Shown here in pieces: positions 16,941-25,680 of a DNA stretch of 64,000 bases. The translations under genes and the position numbers were made by a program. The stretch comes from Sporobacter sp942492735 (GTDB taxonomy: Bacteria; Bacillota; Clostridia; Oscillospirales; Oscillospiraceae): contig OW818648.1 in the NCBI GenBank assembly GCA_942492735.1, forward strand, positions 1,674,001 to 1,738,000, in the 5' to 3' direction. A model generated the notes under the pieces. The model made no database searches, was not told the origin of the DNA, and saw only the letters and a program-made list of their open reading frames with translations. Position 1 is the stretch's first letter; each line of letters opens with the position of its first letter.

Positions 16941-17170
16941 TGTGTGAGCACCTCCTATATAAAATGTGGTGATATAAAGCCTGACGCTTTGTATCTTGGC
17001 GGAGTGAAGCCGATTTGCAAGCAAATTGGCTGCCAAATAGCTGCGCTATTTGAATCAGTCAACTGCTTAACTGTGCTTGCTCCTCCCACTTGCCGACATT
17101 ACAAGCCGATTTCGGCTAAAGCCGGCAAAAAACGGTTTTACGTTTGTTTGTTAACGTTTGGAATGCGTTG

Positions 17171-17692
17171 CTACTTAACTGCTTCGACCTGGTCAAAATC
17201 GAGATCGACGGGTGTTTCGCGCCCGAACATGGACACGATGACGCGTACTCTGCTCTTATCCGGTTCAATTTCCTCAACGGTGCCGAGAAATCCGACAAGT
17301 GGGCCGTCAATGACCTTGACAGTACCGCCGACTTCATAACCAACGATGATCTCATGCTTCTCGATACCGAGTGACAGGATTTCATCCTCTGTTAAAGGAA
17401 CCGCTTTGTTGGCTGAACCGACAAAACCGGTCACGCCGCGCACATTGCGGACGAGATGCCAGCTCTCATCGGTCATGATCATTTTGATGAGGACATAACC
17501 GGGGAAGGTTTTTCTCTCAACCGTCCTGGCCTGGGAGTCGTGGATTTCGGTGACAGTTTCCATGGGGATTTTGACCTCTAGGATCAAATCCTGCATTTTT
17601 CTGTTTTCAGCGGCCTTTTCTATGGTAGCCGCAACAGCATTTTCATAGCCGGAGTACGTGTGGACGACATACCATCTTGCTTCTTCGGACAT
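17171..17692 (-). CDS. nusG: Transcription elongation/termination factor NusG
   Basis: A 173-residue NusG with an N-terminal NGN domain (WYVVHTYSGYENAVA, residues 7-21, and FPGYVLIKM) that binds RNA polymerase, and a C-terminal KOW domain (GGTVKVIDGPLVGFLGTV). It couples RNA polymerase to Rho or to the ribosome. It lies five bases after secE, the standard order. A 230-base spacer separates it from rplK, longer than often seen, and may hold a leader or processing site. Confidence 0.97.
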   Translation of the reverse strand: MSEEARWYVVHTYSGYENAVAATIEKAAENRKMQDLILEVKIPMETVTEIHDSQARTVERKTFPGYVLIKMIMTDESWHLVRNVRGVTGFVGSANKAVPLTEDEILSLGIEKHEIIVGYEVGGTVKVIDGPLVGFLGTVEEIEPDKSRVRVIVSMFGRETPVDLDFDQVEAVK

Positions 17693-17697
17693 AATGT

Positions 17698-17970
17698 TTA
17701 GGCCCCTCCGAGCTTGATGAGCGTGTTGACAATAATGACGCCTGCCTGGTCAACGCACCACACAACAATGCTCGAAGCAACAACAATGACAAGAACGATG
17801 ATTGTGTTGTTGAGAATTTGCTTCCGAGTCGGCCAAACGACTTTCTTCAGCTCGCTCTTCATCTCGCGGAACCATTTGGCTATGGGGTTTTTACGCTTTT
17901 TCTTTTCTTTTTTAGCTTTTTTGCCTTCGGGCAATTTGACATTCGGCTGGTCCAGCTTGTCTTCTGACAT
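17698..17970 (-). CDS. secE: Preprotein translocase subunit SecE
   Basis: A 90-residue single-span SecE: a charged Lys-rich cytoplasmic N-terminus, the conserved amphipathic WFREMKSELKKVVWPTRKQ segment, then one membrane span (NTIIVLVIVVASSIVVW). It stabilises SecY in the translocon. The ATG at 17970 is chosen with AAAGGA upstream; a GTG three codons earlier is possible. It sits between rpmG and nusG as in most Firmicutes. Confidence 0.95.
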   Translation of the reverse strand: MSEDKLDQPNVKLPEGKKAKKEKKKRKNPIAKWFREMKSELKKVVWPTRKQILNNTIIVLVIVVASSIVVWCVDQAGVIIVNTLIKLGGA

Positions 17971-18001
17971 TAAAAACACGTCCTTTCCATTTGATGTAAG
18001 G

Positions 18002-18151
18002 TTACTTTGTTTCGCTGTGGACTGTGTGTTTGCGGCAGAAGCGGCAGAATTTGTTCATTTCCAGCTTTTCCGGGGTGTTCTTTTTGTTCTTCATCGTGTT
18101 GTAGTTTCTCTGTTTGCATTCGTTGCATCTCAGAACAACTTTTACGCGCAT
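18002..18151 (-). CDS. rpmG: 50S ribosomal protein L33
   Basis: A 49-residue L33 with start MRVKVVLRCNECKQRNY and end KFCRFCRKHTVHSETK. The two CxxC pairs (C9/C12 and C36/C39) mark the zinc-binding form. It begins behind GGAGG and lies 31 bases before secE. It is the first gene of the rpmG-secE-nusG unit, whose promoter is at 18268-18297. Confidence 0.95.
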   Translation of the reverse strand: MRVKVVLRCNECKQRNYNTMKNKKNTPEKLEMNKFCRFCRKHTVHSETK

Positions 18152-18267
18152 TTCGGCACCTCCATAATGTTTTGCCTCCCTGCTTTGTATTGACAGTATG
18201 TTGGTTTAAGTGCAAAAAACAATGTTTTAAGCACACAAAATAAACCCATCTGCCGACAGGTAAAGTG

Positions 18268-18297
18268 AGTATATCACAGGAAATGTTGAAAGGTCAA
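18268..18297 (-). promoter_or_regulatory. Promoter of rpmG-secE-nusG
   Basis: On the minus strand TTGACC (18297-18292) and TATACT (18273-18268) are 18 bases apart, about 115 bases before the rpmG start. Confidence 0.7.
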
Positions 18298-18438
18298 CAG
18301 ATTTATTGAAAAATTACGAGAAATAAAGAACGGCGGACTTCAGATGGCTGTCCCACATCTGGCTCATAACTATTGACAGGCTTTTGGCTTAGTGTTACCA
18401 TCAAAAGATTATATACTATCGGAAATTAAAGTAGCTGC

Positions 18439-18508
18439 GTAGGGCGCGGCTTCCCAGACGCGCCGTAACGAACGACGACGGTGGCGCGTCAAGGATGCCG
18501 CGCCCTAC
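18439..18508. repeat. GC-rich inverted repeat upstream of guaA
   Basis: GTAGGGCGCGGC (18439-18450) pairs with GCCGCGCCCTAC (18497-18508), and inside it GACGCGCC (18457-18464) pairs with GGCGCGTC (18483-18490). The base composition differs from the AT-rich surroundings; it resembles a dispersed intergenic palindrome. Confidence 0.75.
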
Positions 18509-18546
18509 AATATGCGGATTCATGCTAATTATATGAGGAGGATTTT

Positions 18547-20070
18547 ATGGGTAATCAGCTTGTCATCGTTTTGGATTTCGGCGGGCAGTATAAGGAATTG
18601 ATCGCGCGCCGGGTCAGAGAATGCAACGTCTGCTCCGTTATCAAGCCCGGCGATATAGCGACGGGCGACATCAGTGCGCTTGATCCCATCGGCATCATCC
18701 TCACCGGAGGTCCGGACAGTGTCTACTGTGAGGGCTCTCCCAAGTGCGACCCGAAGCTTTTTGAGCTGGGTATACCGATTCTCGGTATCTGCTACGGCCT
18801 GCAGCTGATTGTTTACGCGACAGGCGGTGAAGTGAAACCTTGCTCTGTCAGCGAGTACGGGCGGACGAAGGTGACGGTTGACACATCGTCGCCGATATTT
18901 AAAGGACTCGATAAAAACCAGATCGGGCTGATGAGCCACACCGATCAGGTTCACGCATTACCGGAAGGCTTCGTATCCATTGCGTCGACCGGCAACTGCC
19001 CGAACGCGGCCATTGCCAGCGCGGAGAAACGATTGTACGGTACGCAATTCCATCCGGAGGTTGAAAACACGCCAAACGGCACGGAGATCATCCGGAATTT
19101 TCTGTATGAGGTCTGCGGCGCAAATGGCGATTATGACATCCACGACTATGAAACAAGGATGATTCGCGAAATACGCGAAGAGGTCGGCTCGGAGCATGTC
19201 ATTCTCGGTTTATCCGGCGGCGTCGACTCCTCCGTCTGCGCGGCGCTTCTGGCCAAAGCCATACCCGGTCAGCTCCACTGCATCTTCGTGGACCACGGAC
19301 TTATGCGTAAAAACGAGGGCGACGAGGTAGAGAAGGCGTTTTCAAAGCGCGACCTCCATCTGATTCGAGTCAATGCGGAGGACCGGTTCTTAAACCTTTT
19401 AAAGGATGTATCGGACCCGGAGCAAAAGCGGAAAATCATCGGTACGGAGTTTGTGCGGGTCTTCGAGGATGAAGCCAAAAAACTCGGGAAAATCCGCTTC
19501 TTGGCGCAGGGAACAATCTATCCCGATGTGATTGAATCAGGCGTCAACTCTGCCGTCATCAAAAGCCACCACAACGTCGGCGGTCTGCCAAAGGATATGA
19601 GCTTTACAAATCTTGTTGAGCCGCTGCGCGGGCTCTTTAAAGACGAGGTGCGCGCTCTGGGCCGTCAGCTCGGTCTGCCGAAAAGCCTCGTCGAGCGTCA
19701 GCCGTTCCCAGGCCCCGGCCTTGCCGTCCGCGTCATCGGCGATATCACAAAGGAAAAACTCGATATGCTCCGTGAGGCCGACGCCATTTTCAGAGCGGAA
19801 ATGAAACGCTCCCGCCAGAAGGCTGACCAATATTTCGCCGTCCTCACCAACACGCGCTCCGTCGGCGTCATGGGAGACTTCCGCACCCACGGCTACACAG
19901 TAGCGCTCCGCGCCGTCAAAACAACCGACTTCATGACCTGCCAGGTCGTCCCAATCTCATACAATTGCCTAGGCCGCGCCGCCTCCCGCATCGTCAACGA
20001 AGTTAAAGGCATCAGCCGCGTCGTGTACGATATTACCGGGAAGCCACCGGCCACGATCGAGTGGGAATAA
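18547..20070 (+). CDS. guaA: GMP synthase (glutamine-hydrolysing)
   Basis: A 507-residue GMP synthase converting XMP, ATP and glutamine to GMP. The class I amidotransferase domain (about 1-190) has catalytic C82 in GICYGLQ and the H169/E171 pair in FHPEVE. The ATP pyrophosphatase domain carries SGGVDSSV (223-230), and the C-terminal dimerisation domain ends in KPPATIEWE, the usual terminus. It starts behind GAGGAGG. Its 3' end borders the integrative element; guaA 3' ends are known insertion targets of genomic islands, though no duplicated end is visible here. Confidence 0.97.
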   Translation: MGNQLVIVLDFGGQYKELIARRVRECNVCSVIKPGDIATGDISALDPIGIILTGGPDSVYCEGSPKCDPKLFELGIPILGICYGLQLIVYATGGEVKPCSVSEYGRTKVTVDTSSPIFKGLDKNQIGLMSHTDQVHALPEGFVSIASTGNCPNAAIASAEKRLYGTQFHPEVENTPNGTEIIRNFLYEVCGANGDYDIHDYETRMIREIREEVGSEHVILGLSGGVDSSVCAALLAKAIPGQLHCIFVDHGLMRKNEGDEVEKAFSKRDLHLIRVNAEDRFLNLLKDVSDPEQKRKIIGTEFVRVFEDEAKKLGKIRFLAQGTIYPDVIESGVNSAVIKSHHNVGGLPKDMSFTNLVEPLRGLFKDEVRALGRQLGLPKSLVERQPFPGPGLAVRVIGDITKEKLDMLREADAIFRAEMKRSRQKADQYFAVLTNTRSVGVMGDFRTHGYTVALRAVKTTDFMTCQVVPISYNCLGRAASRIVNEVKGISRVVYDITGKPPATIEWE

Positions 20071-20125
20071 GTAAAGAATCCGGAAAAGCGTTGCAAATGC
20101 TGGACTTTACTACAACAATATCACC

Positions 20126-20147
20126 GTTTGATAGCAGTTTGATAGCA
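20126..20147 (+). repeat. Tandem 11-bp repeat at the left end of the element
   Basis: GTTTGATAGCA occurs twice in a row (20126-20136 and 20137-20147), 56 bases after the guaA stop. Its position just inside the element and the matching 11-base period at the other end (25850-25869) suggest arm-type integrase binding sites. Confidence 0.6.
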
Positions 20148-20241
20148 GGTGTGAAACCGGGAGCGCCTTATTTATTACCCGCTTGCCAGTGGTTTGTGGG
20201 AAATAGGAATCTCACCTGAACCAATCCTATATGTTTGAGCC

Positions 20242-20290
20242 AAACGGCTCTGCTGATTTTCTGTACGAAGTCAGCAGAGCCGTTTTTATT
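20242..20290 (+). terminator. Strong terminator facing the element
   Basis: A 15-bp perfect stem (20242-20256 with 20271-20285) followed by T-rich sequence on the plus strand. It could end guaA-side transcription and overlaps the 3' end of the repressor gene. Confidence 0.8.
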
Positions 20291-20801
20291 TTTTGAGTTT
20301 TTTGACCAGCATGTCGCTCAACTCCTGAGAAGGAACCTTTACCCACTTTTGCGTGGTATCGAATTCGGGATATCTGTACCGCCATTGGTCGTACTCATCT
20401 TTCGTGATCTCCCCGGCTTCCAGCTTCGCAGCTGTCTGTCGCCAGGAATTAAGCATTGTCAACATAGCCGCATAGGTTGTGCCCCTGTGCTTATCAAGTC
20501 GCAGACACACTTCTCCATCGATTTCGCCGATCTTGAGGCCATAGAGATCTTCCAGAGCAAACAAAGTGTGCATCAGACCGATGTCACTGTCAATGTTGGG
20601 CAGATCAAGAGCCTGAGGGGAGACTTCCATAATCTCGGCCAGTTTGCTGGTCAAATCGGTCTTTGGTGTTCGGGTACCTGATTCGTATTGAGCCATACGG
20701 ACATCGGCAGCTTTCTCAGGGAAACCCGCCAAAATACCAAGATATTTTTGTGTCATGCCGCGCAAATTGCGGATGAAATGGATTCTCTCACCAATCGCCA
20801 T
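20286..20801 (-). CDS. XRE-type HTH repressor of the element
   Basis: A 171-residue protein with an N-terminal Cro/CI-type helix-turn-helix (IGERIHFIRNLRGMTQKYLG, then AADVRMAQYESGTRTP) and a C-terminal region of the kind found in regulators of small integrative elements. The ATG at 20801 is preferred because GGAG lies about ten bases upstream. It is divergent from the excisionase-integrase genes, and the shared intergenic region carries repeated AAGTTTA motifs, so it probably represses both its own gene and the integration/mobilisation operon. Confidence 0.85.
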   Translation of the reverse strand: MAIGERIHFIRNLRGMTQKYLGILAGFPEKAADVRMAQYESGTRTPKTDLTSKLAEIMEVSPQALDLPNIDSDIGLMHTLFALEDLYGLKIGEIDGEVCLRLDKHRGTTYAAMLTMLNSWRQTAAKLEAGEITKDEYDQWRYRYPEFDTTQKWVKVPSQELSDMLVKKLKK

Positions 20802-20846
20802 AACAGTCAACTCCATTCAGACTTGTCTTTAAAGGCAGTATAGCAT

Positions 20847-20965
20847 ATTTGTTTAGTACAAATCAAGATAAACTAAACATAAAAGTTTAATTATTTACCG
20901 TAGAGCCATTGACTTTAACAAATAAGTTTAATATAATCAAAAAACTAAGCAAATAAGTTTAGTTT
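20847..20965. promoter_or_regulatory. Divergent promoters and operator repeats of the element
   Basis: On the plus strand TTGACT (20909-20914) and TATAAT (20932-20937) are 17 bases apart. On the minus strand a TTGATT/TATACT pair with an 18-base spacer faces the repressor. AAGTTTA occurs at 20883, 20924 and again before 20960, and inverted TAAACT copies lie near 20870, one copy lying in the plus-strand spacer. These are likely binding sites of the HTH repressor. Confidence 0.65.
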
Positions 20966-20988
20966 AAACGGAAGGAGGTGAAATCATA

Positions 20989-21192
20989 ATGGCAGGACAG
21001 ATGTTTATGCGCGTGGCTGAGGTGGCAAACGAACTGGGGGTTTCGGAGCCCTACGCATACAAGCTCATCCGAGAACTGAATGAAGAGCTAAAGAAAACAG
21101 GCTGTATCACTATTTCAGGCCGAATTGACCGGAAGTTCTTCTATGAGAAGTTCTATGGAACCCGATACCAAAATGAGAGGAAGGTAGACTAA
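20989..21192 (+). CDS. HTH (excisionase-like) protein
   Basis: A 67-residue protein with a winged-helix type start, RVAEVANELGVSEPYAYKLI, like small excisionases or AlpA/MerR-type regulators beside integrases of Firmicute elements. It starts behind GGAAGGAGG. Its stop overlaps the integrase ATG by one base, so the two are coupled. Excision control is inferred from size and position; no direct motif proves it. Confidence 0.75.
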   Translation: MAGQMFMRVAEVANELGVSEPYAYKLIRELNEELKKTGCITISGRIDRKFFYEKFYGTRYQNERKVD

Positions 21193-22274
21193 TGGCAGCA
21201 TTTAAAAACAAAGAAAATGGCTCTTGGTATGTTCAGTTCCGCTACACTGACTGGAGGGGTGACCGACAGCAAAAACTCAAGCGTGGTTTTGACACCAAAC
21301 GGGATGCGCAGGCATGGGAACGGGAGTTCCTGATGCAGAAGCAGGCGGATGTCAATATGACCTTCGAGAGTTTCGTGACGCTATATGAAACTGGCATCAA
21401 GCCCAAACTGAAACTGAATACCTGGCTGACAAAAGAGAGCATCATCCGGAAGAAGATCCTCCCGTATTTCAAAAAGCGGAAGCTGTCGGAGATTACGGCG
21501 AAAGATATCATAGAATGGCAGAATGAAATACGCGGGCTGACAGATTTTAAGGGAAAACCGTATTCTACGACCTATCTGAAAACTGTGCATAACCAGCTTA
21601 GCGCCATTTTTAACTACGCCATTAAGTTTTATGGTTTGCAACTCAATCCGGCAGCCAAGGCGGGAAACATGGGCGTGGAGGAACGGCGTGAAATGCTGTT
21701 CTGGACGAAAGACGAATATCTAAGATTTATTGATGCCATGATGGACAAGCCGATGTCCTATTACGCCTTTGAGATGCTCTACTGGTGCGGTATCCGCGAG
21801 GGAGAGCTGCTGGCGTTGACTCCGGCAGATTTTAATTTTGTGTCTGAATCAGTGACGATCAATAAGTCCTATCAGCGTCTCAAAGGCAAGGATGTTGTCA
21901 CAACGCCTAAAACGCCAAAGAGCAATCGTATTATTAAGATGCCACAATTCCTATGTGAAGAAATCCAGGATTATCTGAAGCAGCTCTACAGTGCTGAGCC
22001 GGACAGTCGGATTTTCCCTATCACCAAGCACTACTTAAAGCATGAAATGGACAGAGGCAGTAAGAAAACAGGGGTCAAGAGAATCAGAATCCATGATATT
22101 CGTCACAGCCACATTTCGCTCCTAATTGACATGGGTTTCACGGCATTAGCAATTGCCGATCGCGTTGGGCATGAGAGCATTGATATTACTTACCGTTATG
22201 CCCATCTGTTCCCATCACGACAGACGGATATGGCCAATAAACTCAACTTGGAAAAAATACAGAAAGGGTTTTAA
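21192..22274 (+). CDS. Tyrosine recombinase (integrase)
   Basis: A 360-residue phage/Tn916-type integrase. The N-terminal arm-binding domain begins GSWYVQFRYTDWRGDRQQ, followed by a SAM-like core-binding domain (about 55-155) and a catalytic domain with R202 (GIREGELL), a lysine in the 240s, H301-x-x-R304 (HDIRH), H327 (VGHESI) and the nucleophile Y336 (YRYAHLF). All catalytic residues are present, so the element should be able to integrate and excise. It forms one operon with the excisionase-like gene and the mobilisation genes. Confidence 0.95.
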   Translation: MAAFKNKENGSWYVQFRYTDWRGDRQQKLKRGFDTKRDAQAWEREFLMQKQADVNMTFESFVTLYETGIKPKLKLNTWLTKESIIRKKILPYFKKRKLSEITAKDIIEWQNEIRGLTDFKGKPYSTTYLKTVHNQLSAIFNYAIKFYGLQLNPAAKAGNMGVEERREMLFWTKDEYLRFIDAMMDKPMSYYAFEMLYWCGIREGELLALTPADFNFVSESVTINKSYQRLKGKDVVTTPKTPKSNRIIKMPQFLCEEIQDYLKQLYSAEPDSRIFPITKHYLKHEMDRGSKKTGVKRIRIHDIRHSHISLLIDMGFTALAIADRVGHESIDITYRYAHLFPSRQTDMANKLNLEKIQKGF

Positions 22275-22276
22275 CA

Positions 22277-22609
22277 ATGTCATTGAAAAATCGAGATGAA
22301 CTGGGCCGCTGGAGAAACAAAACGGTGGCGTTTCACGTATCACCAGAGGAGGACGAACAAATTGAGATTGCAGTTAAATTGACAGGCTTGACCAAGCAAG
22401 ACTATATCACCAGGAGACTTCTTTGCAGGGACGTGGTTGTGCAGGGTAATCCCCGTGTTTTCAAAGCTTTGCGTGATCAGCTAGCTGTCGTGCTAACAGA
22501 GCTCCGGCGTATTGAGACAGGGAGTCTCGTGAACGAAGAGCTGCTGTCGACGATTAATATGATTGCTGATATTTTGGATGGCCTGAAGGAGGAAACACAT
22601 GTCGGCTGA
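22277..22609 (+). CDS. MobC-like relaxosome accessory protein
   Basis: A 110-residue protein with an N-terminal ribbon-helix-helix-like segment (VAFHVSPEEDEQIEIAVKLT) and LTKQDYITRRLL, the pattern of small mobilisation proteins that help relaxases bind oriT. It lies two bases after the integrase and its end overlaps the next gene by 11 bases. The role is inferred from size, fold pattern and the relaxase gene in the same element. Confidence 0.7.
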   Translation: MSLKNRDELGRWRNKTVAFHVSPEEDEQIEIAVKLTGLTKQDYITRRLLCRDVVVQGNPRVFKALRDQLAVVLTELRRIETGSLVNEELLSTINMIADILDGLKEETHVG

Positions 22610-23753
22610 AAAAGAAAAACCGGCTGTCCGAGTTCCGTCTGCGCTAACAGACGGGGAACAGCCGCTTTCAAAAAGCTTTGAACAAAGTATAGCAGAAGAA
22701 ATTTCTGAAAACAATCCCCCAGAAAAGAATCGCGAAGAGCTGCTGCGTATGATGTGGCGAATGAACGACCCTGCCTATCTGCACACCGTTTCCATGAATG
22801 AACTCTATGAGAATGTTTACCAGAATAGGCCCGCCATCATCGATGGCCTACTCTGTACGGGAACGTATCTTTTTGTGGGAGCACCAAAGGTCGGCAAATC
22901 GTTTTTAATGGCCCAGCTTGCCTACCATGTCAGTACAGGGCAGCCAATCTGGAGTTATCAGATAGGTAAGGGTACCGTCTTGTACCTTGCTTTGGAGGAC
23001 GACTATCGCCGCCTGCAGGAACGTTTATTTCGGATGTTCGGCGTAGAGGGTACGGACAATCTGCACTTTGCAATCTGCGCCAAGCAACTCAATTCAGGCC
23101 TTGAAGATCAACTTCAAAAATTCGTGCGGGAGCATTCGGATACCAGACTGATTATCATAGACACGCTTCAAAAAATCCGGGAAGCAGGCGGCGAAAAGCT
23201 CAGCTACGCCGGCGATTATGAGGTGGTCGGAAAGCTCAAACAGTTTGCTGATCGTAACAGCCTTTGTTTGCTCTTGGTACATCACACGAGGAAGCAACAA
23301 GCCGACGATAAGTTTGATATGATCTCCGGGACCAATGGCCTCCTTGGAGCAGCGGATGGCGCGTTTCTGCTTCAGAAGGAAAACCGTACTGATAATTCAG
23401 CGACGCTGGATATTTCCGGACGCGATCAGCAGGATCAGCGGTTTTATCTGAAACGAGATCCCGATCATCTATCCTGGGAGCTAGAACGCACGGAAACAGA
23501 GCTCTGGAAGGCTCCACTCGATCCGATTTTGGATTTTGTTTCTCGGCTGGTGACAGTAGAAAAACCGGAATGGTATGGCAGTCCTACGGAACTGGTAGCT
23601 GCTCTTGGCCTGGATATGAAGCCCAACGTACTGACTACACGGTTGAATGTTAACGCCGGGTGCCTCGAACAGGAACATGGCATCCGTTATGAGAGTAACC
23701 GAATCCATTCCGGTAGATATGTAAAATTGATACTTATCTCACCTAAGGCGTGA
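22599..23753 (+). CDS. RepA-like RecA-fold ATPase (replicative helicase-like)
   Basis: A 384-residue protein with a RecA-type ATPase core like plasmid RSF1010 RepA helicases. Walker A is GAPKVGKS (94-101), a second conserved acidic stretch is VLYLALEDDYRRLQERL and Walker B is RLIIIDTLQKI. The VHHTRK motif and GTNGLLGAADG segment also match the family. The C-terminal region looks like a winged helix. In mobilizable elements such proteins are thought to aid replication after transfer or excision. An origin-like repeat region starts at its stop codon. Confidence 0.85.
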   Translation: MSAEKEKPAVRVPSALTDGEQPLSKSFEQSIAEEISENNPPEKNREELLRMMWRMNDPAYLHTVSMNELYENVYQNRPAIIDGLLCTGTYLFVGAPKVGKSFLMAQLAYHVSTGQPIWSYQIGKGTVLYLALEDDYRRLQERLFRMFGVEGTDNLHFAICAKQLNSGLEDQLQKFVREHSDTRLIIIDTLQKIREAGGEKLSYAGDYEVVGKLKQFADRNSLCLLLVHHTRKQQADDKFDMISGTNGLLGAADGAFLLQKENRTDNSATLDISGRDQQDQRFYLKRDPDHLSWELERTETELWKAPLDPILDFVSRLVTVEKPEWYGSPTELVAALGLDMKPNVLTTRLNVNAGCLEQEHGIRYESNRIHSGRYVKLILISPKA

Positions 23754-23865
23754 CGATCGTGACGGTCGTGACGATGATTTCGGGAGCGGGGGCGGTGTCA
23801 AAAACACCGTCACGATCGTCACGGCCGTCACGAGCAGCAGCGAGTCGTGCACGACTCGCTGCTGC
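23750..23865 (+). other. Candidate origin (oriT/oriV): iterons and 32-bp palindrome
   Basis: Three tandem 9-bp units of the type GTGACGATC run from 23750 to 23776. Three inverted units of the type CGTCACGAT run over about 23808-23834. Between them lies GGTGT-CAAAA-ACACC. Immediately after is a perfect 32-bp palindrome, 23834-23865, centred on GTGCAC. The region lies between the helicase and relaxase genes and is otherwise non-coding (23754-24076). This fits an initiation or nicking region. Confidence 0.7.
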
Positions 23866-24076
23866 AGAGCCGCGGTATGCAATGTGGGGGACCACATGCA
23901 AACCACGGCGGAGGCTTCCGCAGAAGCCGCACTTTTTCCCCTGTCAACAGACAGCCCACGGCACTTTGCAGCCGGTACGGATGAAAGTGTCATAGTGGGT
24001 TATTACACTTTGAAAAAGTGCGTTCCCCGGCAACGTACAGCTTATATAGAAACTCAAAAATGGAGGTACAACGCCT

Positions 24077-25417
24077 ATGGCAAGAAATGATGGTGTTGAC
24101 CGCATTAGCGCAAGGAATGTCAACCTGTCAAATGCGAAAATTGGTAACACCCAAAGACATAATGAACGCGAAAAAGAATACTATACAAATCCGGATATTG
24201 TGCCGGAACGCGCCGCTTCCAATATCCATTTCAAAACATCTGCTGACGATTATGAAAAGATATTCGCGATGCTGGAGGAGAGCCAGGTAATTTCTACTCG
24301 CGGGCTGAAGGACGATGCTAACTTGTACGGCGAGGTGATCTTCGATGTAAACTCAGCATACTTCCACAATCGTGGCGGGTATGACTATGCAAAGCGGTTT
24401 TATAGCGATGCGTATAGGGCAGCTATAGAAATCGTCGGCGGTGAGCAGTATATACTCTCCGCGGTCATGCATGCCGATGAGCGAAATCGGGCTATGTCTG
24501 AAGCGTTGGGTTGTGATGTCTTTCACTACCATATGCATGTCGTATATATCCCCGTCATAGAGAAACATGTCCTTTGGTCGAAGCGATGCAAAGATCCGTC
24601 CTTGGTGGGCACAGTCAAAGAAACCATAACTCAGGTCAGCAGCAGCAAGAAGTGGATATCCAAGCCTGCACTAGATGAAGATGGTGATCCGATTTTACAA
24701 AAAAACGGCAAGGCGGTGCTCCGAAAATCCTACAGCGTTCTTCAGGATGATGTTTTCAACTTTATGCGAGCTGCAGGTTATGACGATGTGGAACGAGGTG
24801 AGCGTGGTAGTTCTGAGGAGCATCTGACCGTAACGCAGTTCAAGGTTGAACAGGAGCGGCACCGACTTGAAGCGCTTGATACTGCCAAATCCAAGGTGCA
24901 GGATGAAATTGTACATCTTCAGGAAGAAAAAACTGACGTCCAGGAGGAAGTGAAGGAAGTAAAAGACCGGCTGAAAAATCTTGCGCCTATGATGAAGAGC
25001 ATAGAAAAACTGGCGGCTGATTTCTCTGGAGACCCAGAGCAAGTGCTACCCAATGCGTCAACGTTGGAGTCCGGTAAGACCTACCGGGAGAAAAAAGCCA
25101 AACCTCTGCTGGAGAAACTCATTAAAGTCCTCCGTTCGGTTTACCATTCATATTTAGAACTCACTGGAAAATTTGAACGCCTGCAGGGGGCCTTCAATAG
25201 GGAGGTCAACAAGAACGTTACACTTACGAGCCGTTTGGAGGACTACATTTTTGAAAATAAAAATTTGCAGAATGTAGCGGGCGATTATGAGCGCGTTAGC
25301 CGAGCCCTTGGCCCAGAGCGTATCTCGAAAACTTTGGAAGAAGTTAAGCGGCATGAGCAGGCTGAAAAGGAGCATAAGCGTGCTATTAAACAGCGGGATA
25401 ACAGGGGTGATCGTTGA
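24077..25417 (+). CDS. MobV-family relaxase (Mob/Pre)
   Basis: A 446-residue relaxase of the Mob/Pre (MobV) family that nicks oriT and leads strand transfer. The N-terminal part begins ISARNVNLSNAKIGNTQRHNER, and the metal-binding histidine triad is H150-x-H152-x-H154 in FHYHMHVVYIP, preceded by the AVMHADERN segment. From about residue 260 the protein is a long coiled coil, typical of the family. It starts behind GGAGG. It needs a conjugation system supplied in trans because no type IV secretion genes are nearby. Confidence 0.92.
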   Translation: MARNDGVDRISARNVNLSNAKIGNTQRHNEREKEYYTNPDIVPERAASNIHFKTSADDYEKIFAMLEESQVISTRGLKDDANLYGEVIFDVNSAYFHNRGGYDYAKRFYSDAYRAAIEIVGGEQYILSAVMHADERNRAMSEALGCDVFHYHMHVVYIPVIEKHVLWSKRCKDPSLVGTVKETITQVSSSKKWISKPALDEDGDPILQKNGKAVLRKSYSVLQDDVFNFMRAAGYDDVERGERGSSEEHLTVTQFKVEQERHRLEALDTAKSKVQDEIVHLQEEKTDVQEEVKEVKDRLKNLAPMMKSIEKLAADFSGDPEQVLPNASTLESGKTYREKKAKPLLEKLIKVLRSVYHSYLELTGKFERLQGAFNREVNKNVTLTSRLEDYIFENKNLQNVAGDYERVSRALGPERISKTLEEVKRHEQAEKEHKRAIKQRDNRGDR

Positions 25418-25561
25418 TGCCATTCTAATGCCTGCATGAAATATAAAACAGAAATATTGGTTAATACATATGAAGCATCGTCCGCAGAATGATTAAGAGA
25501 TCATATTGCGGGCGGCGGTTGCCTATTTTGAATTTGACCAAAATATAATTGTGTTCTGTCT

Positions 25562-25613
25562 GTGGCAGCACTTAATGTACTGAATAATAATTCAATACAT
25601 TAAGTGCTGCCAC
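25562..25613. terminator. Large perfect hairpin downstream of the relaxase
   Basis: An 18-bp stem (25562-25579 with 25596-25613) continues, after one mismatch, with TGAAT/ATTCA around an AATA loop, giving about 23 paired bases. It lies 145 bases past the relaxase stop and probably ends the operon in at least one direction. The remainder of 25418-26051 is AT-rich and shows no convincing gene. Confidence 0.65.
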
Positions 25614-25680
25614 TTTAATAAGATTATCAATGGGATCGACTACATTAGTCAAGTTCCACACAGAAACATTTCCTTTTCCC

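Noticed and set aside
17970..18236. 88-codon minus-strand frame overlapping rpmG
   Set aside because: It is another frame of the rpmG region; L33 is clearly encoded at 18002-18151.
20040..20100. guaA 3' end as duplicated attachment core
   Set aside because: No second copy of the guaA end was found near 25.9 kb. A TGCTGGACTTT / TGCAGGACTTT near-match (20098 and 26015) is too short to count.
23750..23834. CRISPR array
   Set aside because: The repeats are 9 bp in direct contact with no spacers, and no cas genes are present. No CRISPR array was seen elsewhere in the window.
23739..23995. Short reading frames across the iteron region
   Set aside because: They are caused by the repeats (runs of Ser/Arg or Thr/Val) and not by coding; the region is better explained as an origin.
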